Below, in pieces: positions 57,219 to 64,000 of a stretch of 64,000 bases of DNA (positions are counted from its first letter, which is position 1; every line of letters begins with the position of its first letter). The stretch spans positions 62,001 to 126,000 of the forward strand of contig NZ_MWLQ01000011.1 in assembly GCF_010634855.1 (NCBI RefSeq). The letters run 5' to 3'. Position numbers and translations under genes: made by a program. This DNA is from Microbacterium sp. B35-30. Its GTDB lineage: Bacteria; Actinomycetota; Actinomycetes; Actinomycetales; Microbacteriaceae. Under the pieces are notes generated by a model. That model was not told the origin of the DNA, did no database searches, and was given only the letters and a program-made list of their open reading frames with translations.

Positions 57219-58988
57219 GTGACTGCCGCAGCAGATTCCCAGCCCGAAACCGACGCCCCCGAGGCACCCGACAGCGACGCCGCTGTCACCGCGAACGAAG
57301 TGGAGACGTCGGAAGACGCCGTTTCCGAGGCAGCCGCCGACACCGCTCCGGAAGGGGCCGAGGATTCCGGCTCTGCCGAGGAATCCTCCGACGCCGAGCC
57401 CGCGGCAGGGGGCGAGCCCGAGCCGGCCGCTGAGGCGGAGCCCGCGGCTGACACCGATGCCGAACCGGCAGCGGACGCCGACGAGCCCGCGGTGGACGCC
57501 GAGGAGCCCGCGACTGAGGCCGAGCCCGAGCCGGTCGCTGAGGCCGACCTCGAGCCCGCGGTTGAGGCCGAGCCCGCGGTTGACGCCGAGCCCGCGGTTG
57601 ACGCGGAGCCCGCGGCTGAGGCCGAGACCGCGGCTGACGCGGAGCCCGCGGCTGAGACCGACGAGGACGCGGCTGAGCCTGCTGAGGCTGACCTGCCTGT
57701 TGCGGCCGCCAAGCCGGCGGCGCCCAAGAACGTCGTTGCGATGGCGCCCGCCGCACCGGCTTCCGACGAGCCATGGGGCCGCGTCGATGAGGACGGCACC
57801 GTCTCGGTCCGAGAGGCCGATGGCTGGCGCGTCGTCGGGCAGTACCCCGACGGGTCTGCCGAAGAGGCGCTCGCCTACTTCCAGCGCAAGTACAACGACC
57901 TGGCCAGCGAGGTGACCCTCCTCGAGGTGCGTCACCGCCGCGGCGGGGCATCCGTCGCGGATCTGCGTTCGACCGCGCGCACGATCAACGGCAAGCTACG
58001 GGATGCTGCGGCCGTCGGCGATCTCGCGAGCCTCGCCGCCCGTGTCGCCGCACTCACCAAGACGCTTGCCGCCGAGTCCGAGACCGAGGCCGTGGCTGCG
58101 CGCGAGGCCGTCGACGACGCCGTGAAGGCGCGGACGGAACTCGTCGAGAAGGCGGAGGCGCTGGCGGCCCGCGACCCGCGCACCGTGCAGTGGAAGCAGG
58201 CCACGTCCGAGCTCAACTCGCTCTTCGACCAGTGGCAGTCGCAGCAGCAGAACGGCCCGCGGCTGCCGAAGTCGACCGCCCAGCAGCTGTGGAAGAGATT
58301 CCGCGACGCTCGCGCGACGGTGGACAAGCACCGCCGCGCGTTCTACGCCGAGCTGGACGAGGCGCACAAGGGCGTTCGCGACCGCAAGACGCGCCTGGTC
58401 GAGCGGGCCGAGGCCCTCGCGACGAAGGGCGAGGACGGCATCCCCGCCTACCGCGACCTGCTCGACGAATGGAAGACGGCCGGTCGCGCCGGCAAGAAGG
58501 TCGATGACGCGCTCTGGGCGCGGTTCAAGGCTGCCGGTGACGCCCTGTACGGCGCGCGGATCGAGCGCGAGACGGCCGATCTCGAAGCCTCCCGCGAGAA
58601 GATCGAGCTCAAGCGCGCGCTGCTCGAAGAAGCGAAGGTCGTCGCCGACGAGCGCGACATCGCGAAGGCTCGTGCCACCCTGACGGGGGTGCAGCGCCGC
58701 TGGGACGAGGTGGGCCGGATCTTCCCGCGCGACACCGAGCGCTCGCTCGACGACGAGCTTCGTCGCATCGAGAACGCGCTGCGCTCGCGGGAAGAGGCGG
58801 ACTGGAAGCGCAACGATCCCGAGCAGAAGGCGCGCGCGAACGACATGACGCGACAGCTGACGGACGCGATCCGCAAGCTCGAGGACGAACTCGAGGAGGC
58901 GAAGAAGTCCGGCGACAAGCGGGCCATCGCCACCGCGACTGACGCGCTCGAGGCGCGCCGGACGTGGCTCAAGGCGCTGGGCGGCTGA
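57219..58988 (+). CDS. DUF349-domain protein with acidic repeat N-terminus
   Basis: A 589-residue protein. Residues 1-170 are low-complexity, rich in Ala, Glu, Asp and Pro, with repeats such as AEPAVDAEPA. Residues about 185-235 hold WGRVDEDGTVSVREADGWR and AEEALAYFQRKYNDL, typical of actinobacterial members. The rest is coiled coil with at least three DUF349 units (FDQWQSQQ...LWKRFRDA; DEWKTAGRAG...LWARFKAAGD; RRWDEVGRIFP...RRIENAL). The function is unknown. GTG 57219 follows GAGGTG at six bases. The gene lies upstream of rel in related genomes. Confidence 0.88.
   Translation: MTAAADSQPETDAPEAPDSDAAVTANEVETSEDAVSEAAADTAPEGAEDSGSAEESSDAEPAAGGEPEPAAEAEPAADTDAEPAADADEPAVDAEEPATEAEPEPVAEADLEPAVEAEPAVDAEPAVDAEPAAEAETAADAEPAAETDEDAAEPAEADLPVAAAKPAAPKNVVAMAPAAPASDEPWGRVDEDGTVSVREADGWRVVGQYPDGSAEEALAYFQRKYNDLASEVTLLEVRHRRGGASVADLRSTARTINGKLRDAAAVGDLASLAARVAALTKTLAAESETEAVAAREAVDDAVKARTELVEKAEALAARDPRTVQWKQATSELNSLFDQWQSQQQNGPRLPKSTAQQLWKRFRDARATVDKHRRAFYAELDEAHKGVRDRKTRLVERAEALATKGEDGIPAYRDLLDEWKTAGRAGKKVDDALWARFKAAGDALYGARIERETADLEASREKIELKRALLEEAKVVADERDIAKARATLTGVQRRWDEVGRIFPRDTERSLDDELRRIENALRSREEADWKRNDPEQKARANDMTRQLTDAIRKLEDELEEAKKSGDKRAIATATDALEARRTWLKALGG
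57385..57680 (+). repeat. Coding minisatellite in the DUF349 gene
   Basis: Imperfect in-frame units of 15-18 bases built on GCCGAGCCCGCGG plus GTTGAC or GCTGAC encode AEPAVD/AEPAAD repeats. Unit lengths are multiples of three, so copy-number changes would keep the frame. Confidence 0.7.
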
Positions 58989-59054
58989 TTCGTCGCCACT
59001 GAGCCGTCAGCCTCAGGCCGTAAACCCCACCCGTCACCATCAGGGGGGTCATAG

Positions 59055-59086
59055 ACCCGGGCGCGGCGTGCGCGCTACGCCCGGGT
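59055..59086 (+). terminator. Terminator after the DUF349 gene
   Basis: ACCCGGGCG (59055-59063) pairs with CGCCCGGGT (59078-59086) around a loop that can extend the stem (GCG/CGC), followed by TGTCC. It lies 67 bases beyond the stop. Confidence 0.6.
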
Positions 59087-59128
59087 TGTCCACAGGCGCC
59101 GTGCTGCGGCATCCGTGCTCCGTTCACG

Positions 59129-59704
59129 GTGCGGCAGACTTCGGACGTGGGATCGCCCTTCCTCTACTTCGCGGATGACCGGCTCTCGAGTGCGGAGCTG
59201 ACGGCCGCCTGCCTCGACGGGCACCTCGTGTCGCTGGGCGACGCCTACATGCCCGCGGATGCGGTGGAGACGCGGGCGCTGCGTGCCGGCTCGCTGGCGC
59301 GCACGCTCGGCGACACGCTCGCCGCCACGCATCTGACAGCCGCCTGGATCCACGGCGGGCTGCCGGCGCCGCCCGTGCGCCATACCGTGCAGCGCGCGGT
59401 GCCGCGCCGCCTCCACGTCGTCCCGCATCGGCAGCTGGTCTATCGCGACCTCGCCGTCGCGGCCGAGGACCTGCAGCTGATCGGTGGCGTGCTCGTCACC
59501 AACCCGGAACGAACCCTCGCCGACCTCGCCCGGGTCGGAGATGCCGAGCACACGCGGGCGGCGCACCTGCTCGCGGGCGCGGATCAGGATGCCGCTTCCC
59601 GCGCGATCGCCCGGCTCGAGACGGGGGTGCTCCCCCACAAGCGGGCGGCGCTGGCGTGCCTGCGAGAGATCGTCGCCGGGCTTCAGGAGGACGTCACGCG
59701 GTAG
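59129..59704 (+). CDS. Orphan AbiEi-like antitoxin-type protein
   Basis: A 191-residue protein resembling the AbiEi family (antitoxins of type IV toxin-antitoxin systems), which occurs often as stand-alone genes in actinobacteria. The N-terminal [26 protein letters not shown] is the short region after the winged helix seen in these proteins; [59 protein letters not shown] is the characteristic C-terminal part. No AbiEii nucleotidyltransferase toxin is nearby. The start is uncertain: GTG 59129 or GTG 59147, neither with a ribosome-binding site. The 3' end overlaps the end of rel by 22 bases on the other strand. Confidence 0.65.
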   Translation: MRQTSDVGSPFLYFADDRLSSAELTAACLDGHLVSLGDAYMPADAVETRALRAGSLARTLGDTLAATHLTAAWIHGGLPAPPVRHTVQRAVPRRLHVVPHRQLVYRDLAVAAEDLQLIGGVLVTNPERTLADLARVGDAEHTRAAHLLAGADQDAASRAIARLETGVLPHKRAALACLREIVAGLQEDVTR

Positions 59705-61932
59705 ACGTCGTAGACGGCGTCGATGCGACGCACGGCGTTGAGCACACGATCGAGGTGGACGATGTCGCCCATCTCGAACACGAAGCGGCTGAGCGCGAGG
59801 CGATCGTTCGAAGTCGAGACCGTCGCCGACAGGATGTTGACGTGGTGCTCGCTGAGTACGCGCGTGACGTCGCTCAACAGGCCCGAACGGTCCAGCGCCT
59901 CGACCTGGATCTGGACGAGGAACACGCTCTTCGTCGTCGGCGCCCACTCGACCTCGATCATGCGCTCCGGGTCGTCCATCAGCGACTTGACGTTCGTGCA
60001 GTCGGTCCGGTGCACCGAGACGCCGCTCCCGCGGGTCACGAAGCCGACGACTTCGTCGCCCGGCACGGGCGTGCAGCACTTCGCGAGTTTGACGAGGATG
60101 TCGGGGGCGCCGCGCACGAGGATCCCCGAGTCGCCGCCGCGCGGTGCGCGGGTGCGCCCGACCACCGGCAGATCTATCGGACCGGTCGTGGTGTCGTTGG
60201 CGGCGACGAGCGCGGTGACCTTCTCGATCACGGACTGGGTCGAGACATGGCCTTCGCCGACCGCGGCGTACAGCGCCGAGACGTCCTCGTAGCGCAGCAG
60301 GTGGGCGACCTCAGTGAACGAGTCCTGGCTCATCAGCCGCTGCAAGGGCAGGTTCTGCCGGCGCATCGCGCGCGCGATCGACTCCTTGCCCTGCTCGATC
60401 GCCTCCTCGCGACGCTCCTTCGTGAACCAGCCCCGGATCTTGTTGCGCGCGCGGGTGCTCCGCACGAAGCCGAGCCAGTCCTGGCTGGGGCCGGCATCCG
60501 GGTTCTTCGAGGTGAACACCTCGACCACGTCGCCGCTCTTCAGCTCGGACTCGAGCGGGACCAGCCGCCCGTTGACCTTGGCGCCCATCGTGCGGTGGCC
60601 GACCTCGGTGTGGACCGCGTACGCGAAGTCGACCGGCGTCGCGCCGGCGGGCAGCCCGATCACGCGCCCCTTCGGCGTGAAGACGTAGACCTCCTTCGCA
60701 CCGATCTCGAAGCGCAGGGAATCGAGGAACTCCCCGGGGTCGGCCGTCTCGGCCTGCCAGTCGGAGATGTGGGCGAGCCACGCCATGTCGGTGTCGAGAG
60801 ACTTGGAGTCCGGCTTGGCGCCGTTCATCTGCTCTTTGTACTTCCAATGCGCCGCGACGCCGTACTCCGCCTGCTGGTGCATCTCGTGCGTGCGGATCTG
60901 GATCTCGACGGTGCGGCCGCCCGGGCCGATGACCGTGGTGTGCAGCGACTGGTAGAGGTTGAACTTCGGCGTGGCGATGTAGTCCTTGAAGCGCCCTGGA
61001 AGGGGCGTCCAGCGTGCGTGGATGGCGCCCAGCACCGCGTAGCAGTCGCGGACGCTGCCGACGAGCACGCGGATGCCGATGAGATCGTAGATGTCGTCGA
61101 ACTCGCGACCGCGGACGACCATCTTCTGGTAGACGGAGTACAGCTGCTTCGGCCGGCCCATCACGCGACCGCGGATGCGCAGTTCGCGAAGGTCGCTGTC
61201 GACGGCGTCGATGACGTTCTGCACGTACTGCTCGCGCTGCGGAGTGCGCTGCTTCACGAGGCTGTCGATCTCGGCGTAGAGCTTCGGGTGCAGCACCGCG
61301 AACGAGAGGTCCTCGAGCTCGGACTTGATCGCCTGGATGCCGAGCCGGTGCGCGAGCGGCGCGTAGATCTCGAGTGTCTCGGTCGCCTTCTTGCGTGCCT
61401 TCTCGGGCGGGACGAAGCCCCAGGTGCGGGCGTTGTGGAGGCGATCAGCAAGCTTGATGAGGAGCACACGGATGTCGCGCGACATCGCCACGATCATCTT
61501 GCGGACGGTCTCGGCCTGGGCGCTCTCGCCGTACTTGACCTTGTCGAGCTTGGTCACGCCGTCCACGAGCATGGCGACTTCGTCGCCGAACTCACTGGTG
61601 AGCGTCTCGAGGGAGTACTCGGTGTCCTCGACCGTGTCGTGCAGCAGCGCCGCGGCGATGGCCCGAGGCCCGAGGCCGAGATCCGCGAGGATCTGCGCCA
61701 CGGCCAGCGGATGCGTGATGTACGGCTCGCCGCTCTGGCGCGCCTGCCCGGAGTGCGCCTTCTCGGCCGCTGAGTAGGCGCGCTCGACGATCGACAGATC
61801 GCCCTTCGGATGGTGCGTGCGCACCGTCCGCAGCAGCTGCTCTACGTCATCCCGGCGCGCGGAGCGCGAGAAGATCCGCGGCACCAGGCGTCGCAGGGAC
61901 GAGGACTGGGCGGGGGGAACGGTCTCGGTCAT
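59683..61932 (-). CDS. rel: (p)ppGpp synthetase/hydrolase Rel
   Basis: A 749-residue bifunctional stringent-response enzyme. The HD hydrolase domain has [17 protein letters not shown] and [12 protein letters not shown] (near residue 94); the synthetase domain has [23 protein letters not shown] (near 332); TGS begins at [24 protein letters not shown]; a zinc-finger-like [17 protein letters not shown] and a C-terminal ACT domain ([31 protein letters not shown]) follow. ATG 61932 has a strong GGAGGGGAGGGG site. The secD-secF-rel order is conserved in actinobacteria. It ends convergently within the AbiEi-like gene. Confidence 0.97.
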   Translation of the reverse strand: MTETVPPAQSSSLRRLVPRIFSRSARRDDVEQLLRTVRTHHPKGDLSIVERAYSAAEKAHSGQARQSGEPYITHPLAVAQILADLGLGPRAIAAALLHDTVEDTEYSLETLTSEFGDEVAMLVDGVTKLDKVKYGESAQAETVRKMIVAMSRDIRVLLIKLADRLHNARTWGFVPPEKARKKATETLEIYAPLAHRLGIQAIKSELEDLSFAVLHPKLYAEIDSLVKQRTPQREQYVQNVIDAVDSDLRELRIRGRVMGRPKQLYSVYQKMVVRGREFDDIYDLIGIRVLVGSVRDCYAVLGAIHARWTPLPGRFKDYIATPKFNLYQSLHTTVIGPGGRTVEIQIRTHEMHQQAEYGVAAHWKYKEQMNGAKPDSKSLDTDMAWLAHISDWQAETADPGEFLDSLRFEIGAKEVYVFTPKGRVIGLPAGATPVDFAYAVHTEVGHRTMGAKVNGRLVPLESELKSGDVVEVFTSKNPDAGPSQDWLGFVRSTRARNKIRGWFTKERREEAIEQGKESIARAMRRQNLPLQRLMSQDSFTEVAHLLRYEDVSALYAAVGEGHVSTQSVIEKVTALVAANDTTTGPIDLPVVGRTRAPRGGDSGILVRGAPDILVKLAKCCTPVPGDEVVGFVTRGSGVSVHRTDCTNVKSLMDDPERMIEVEWAPTTKSVFLVQIQVEALDRSGLLSDVTRVLSEHHVNILSATVSTSNDRLALSRFVFEMGDIVHLDRVLNAVRRIDAVYDVYRVTSS

Positions 61933-61986
61933 GCGATCCCCTCCCCTCCGCTGGACCTCCCAATCCTACGCCCGAGCGGCGAGGCC

Positions 61987-62979
61987 TCAGGCCGGGGTAC
62001 CTGCCAGCTCGCGCGCCGCCACGACGCGCGTGTCGCGCGTCTTGATCGGCTGCTCGTTCTCACGCAGCAGCGAGTACAGGGGCGCCGCGACGAAGATCGT
62101 CGAGTACGCGGCCACGATCGTTCCCACGAAGATCGACAGCGACAGGTCGGTGAGCGTCTGCGCACCGGCCCAGATGAGCCCGATGAACAGGATCGCACCG
62201 GTCGGCAGGATCGCGACGATCGTCGTGTTGATGGACCGCACGAGGGTCTGGTTCACTGCGAGGTTCACGGACTCGCCGAACGTGCGCCCCGAGACCTCGC
62301 CGTCTTCGCTCGTGTTCTCTCTGATCTTGTCGAACACGACCGTCGTGTCGTACAGCGCGTACGAGAGGATCGTCAGGAAGCCGATGACGGCGGCGGGCGA
62401 GATCTCGAAGCCGAACAGCGCGTACACGCCGATCGTGATGACGAGCACATCCACCAGGCCGATGATGGCCGAGACCGACATCTTCCAGGTGCGGAAGTAC
62501 AGCGCCAGGATGATGAACGTCAGGGCCAGGAAGATCGCGAGGCCCCACAGCGACGTTCGCGTGACATCGGCGCCCCAGCTGGGACCGATGAAGGCGTAGC
62601 TGACTTCGCTCTCGGGCACGTCGTACGCCTCGGCGAGGGCCGCGGAGATTTCGCGGCTCGCGGCATCCGTCACCTGATCGGTCTGCACCCGCACCGCGTC
62701 GTCGCCGATCGTGACGACCTTCGTCGTCGCTTCCGGCACGACAGAGAGCACGGCGTCGGTCGCGAGCGACTGGTCGACCGGCGACGCCACGCCGCTCACG
62801 GTGAACTGGGATCCGCCGGTGAACTCGATCGAGAACTGGATCGGGCGGAACAGCGGCACCAGCGCCGAGCCGATCACGAGGAGGGCGGCGATGAGGAACC
62901 ACAGGCGTCGCCGCCCGACGAAGGGGAACGAGGTCTTGCCCGTGTAGAGGTCGTTGCCGAGCTGGCTCATGGAGCGCAT
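61987..62979 (-). CDS. secF: Protein translocase subunit SecF
   Basis: A 330-residue RND-type membrane protein that, with SecD, uses proton motive force to drive late steps of Sec export. Six membrane helices are visible; FSIEFTGGSQFTVSG is the conserved periplasmic FTGG motif, and YALYDTTVVFDKIREN the conserved helix 4 Asp motif. ATG 62979 shares a base with the secD stop (TGATG); ATG 62970 (MSQLG) is an alternative start three codons later. It lies 54 bases before rel. Confidence 0.97.
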   Translation of the reverse strand: MRSMSQLGNDLYTGKTSFPFVGRRRLWFLIAALLVIGSALVPLFRPIQFSIEFTGGSQFTVSGVASPVDQSLATDAVLSVVPEATTKVVTIGDDAVRVQTDQVTDAASREISAALAEAYDVPESEVSYAFIGPSWGADVTRTSLWGLAIFLALTFIILALYFRTWKMSVSAIIGLVDVLVITIGVYALFGFEISPAAVIGFLTILSYALYDTTVVFDKIRENTSEDGEVSGRTFGESVNLAVNQTLVRSINTTIVAILPTGAILFIGLIWAGAQTLTDLSLSIFVGTIVAAYSTIFVAAPLYSLLRENEQPIKTRDTRVVAARELAGTPA

Positions 62980-64000
62980 CAGTCGTCTCCCTCCTTGACG
63001 GTCTTGCCGGGTTTCGCGCTGTCGGCGGCGGCCAGTTCGGACTGCTTGCGTTCCGCGATGGTCTGGCGGCGGGCGGCTTCGCCGCGCGCCTTGACGTTGC
63101 GGCGTCCGGCGGCGCCGGCAGCGAGCACCGGCTCGCGGAACTGCGCCCGGCCGCGGTAGACAGCTCCGAGAGCCGTCGGGTCGAGCCCGGACAGCGGATG
63201 CCCCGACCCGAAGAATCGCGTGCGCGCCAGCAGCTGCAGCACCGGGTGCGTGAACAGGATGAAGATGAGGACGTCGATCGCCGTCGTCAGGCCGAGCGTG
63301 AAGGCGAAGCCCTTGACCGTCGAATCGGCCAGGATGTACAGCACCACGGCGGCGAGGATGTTGATCGACTTCGAGATGTAGATCGTGCGCTTCGCGCGAC
63401 CCCAGCCGTCTTCGACGGCCGACGTGATCGACTTGCCGTCACGCAGCTCGTCTCGGATGCGTTCGAAGTAGACGATGAACGAGTCCGCCGTGAAGCCGAT
63501 CGTCACGATCAGGCCGGCGACACCGGCGAGCGAGAGGCGGAAGCCCATGCGCCAGGCGAGGATGCAGAGAGTGACGTAGGTCAGCACTGCCATCACCGCC
63601 AGCGACGCGATGATGATGAAGCCCAGCGCGCGGTAGACGATGAGCGAGTAGATCGCGACGAGCACCAGGCCGATGAGGCCGGCGATGAGCCCGATCTGCA
63701 GCTGCTGCGAACCGAGCGTCGCCGAGATCGAGTTCGAGCTCTCGACGGTGAAACTCAGCGGCAGCGCGCCGTACTTCAGCTGGTCGGCGAGGACCTTCGC
63801 GGTCTCCTGCGTGAAGCTGCCCGTGATGCTCGGCTTGCCGTCGAGGATCACGCCGTTCATCGACGGTGCCGAGAGGACGTAGCCGTCGAGCACGAACGCG
63901 AATTGGTTCAGCGGTGCCTGCGCGCCGTACAGCCGCTGGCTGATCTCGCCGAACGTCGTCGTGCCCTCACCGTCGAACGAGAGGTTGACCGCCCACTGGT
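62979..64000 (-). CDS. secD: Protein translocase subunit SecD, C-terminal part (runs off the window)
   Basis: The last 340 codons of SecD; the 5' end lies beyond 64000. The periplasmic P1 end (FVLDGYVLSAPSMNGVILDGKPSITGSFTQETAKVLADQLKYG) precedes the five remaining membrane helices: QIGLIAGLIGLVLVAIYSLI, GFIIIASLAVMAVLTYV, LAGVAGLIVTIGFTADSFIVYFERIRDE (helix 4 motif), and two more. The C-terminal 80 residues are a charged cytoplasmic tail (EAARRQTIAERKQSELAAADS). The reading frame is open to the window end. Confidence 0.97.
   Translation of the reverse strand, partial: QWAVNLSFDGEGTTTFGEISQRLYGAQAPLNQFAFVLDGYVLSAPSMNGVILDGKPSITGSFTQETAKVLADQLKYGALPLSFTVESSNSISATLGSQQLQIGLIAGLIGLVLVAIYSLIVYRALGFIIIASLAVMAVLTYVTLCILAWRMGFRLSLAGVAGLIVTIGFTADSFIVYFERIRDELRDGKSITSAVEDGWGRAKRTIYISKSINILAAVVLYILADSTVKGFAFTLGLTTAIDVLIFILFTHPVLQLLARTRFFGSGHPLSGLDPTALGAVYRGRAQFREPVLAAGAAGRRNVKARGEAARRQTIAERKQSELAAADSAKPGKTVKEGDD

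Overview
This window is chromosomal DNA of a high-GC actinobacterium, most likely Microbacteriaceae and Microbacterium-like. That reading rests on the very high GC content, densely packed operons with GTGA/ATGA overlaps, a fused mIHF-guanylate kinase, a PriA without helicase motifs, an ANTAR response regulator beside polA, and intergenic repeats of the 'GGTCGYTGAGC...CGAAACG' type that I associate with Microbacterium genomes. The gene order closely follows the conserved actinobacterial backbone. I see no phage, IS element, CRISPR array, rRNA gene or plasmid function.

Layout. Positions 1-1500: start of polA, a hotdog thioesterase, the PdtaR-type antiterminator and a tRNA-Leu(CAA). 1.6-4.0 kb: a self-contained PadR / DUF1048 / ABC-transporter operon, the most accessory-looking part of the left end. 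4.0-20.1 kb, minus strand: a small SHOCT membrane protein, pyk, gltD, gltB, lgt, then trpA-trpB-trpC with two small membrane proteins, hisI-hisF-hisG-hisE and rpe. glsA (plus strand) stands divergently to rpe. 21.3-37.0 kb, minus: rsmB-fmt-priA-metK-rpoZ-(mihF-gmk)-pyrF-carB-carA-membrane protein-pyrC-pyrB-pyrR. 37.0-42.9 kb: a DoxX protein, an MBL-fold/Rieske protein and a SWIM-SNF2 helicase sit between pyrR and nusB. 42.9-51.0 kb: nusB-efp-aroQ-GNAT-aroB-aroK-aroC-aroE-mltG-ruvX. 51.0-56.6 kb: alaS, a small membrane protein, rpsD and rarA. 56.8-64.0 kb: a small membrane protein, a DUF349 protein, an orphan AbiEi-like protein, rel, secF and the 3' part of secD.

How the genes work together. 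The window carries tryptophan (without trpE), histidine, chorismate and complete de novo UMP synthesis up to pyrF except dihydroorotate dehydrogenase and orotate phosphoribosyltransferase, plus ammonia assimilation, SAM synthesis and translation/export functions. Pyrimidine genes appear to be led by PyrR, with a good match to a PyrR-binding RNA loop just before the pyrR ribosome-binding site.

The most notable findings are: (i) the mIHF-Gmk fusion; (ii) nine genes with a TANNNT-like -10 hexamer exactly six bases before the start codon and no ribosome-binding site, which suggests leaderless transcripts, including a back-to-back pair (rpe/glsA) sharing one near-palindromic -10; (iii) the PyrR site; (iv) an over-represented heptamer GGATGCC that overrides codon preference and also builds transcription terminators. 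No gene-free stretch exceeds about 250 bases.
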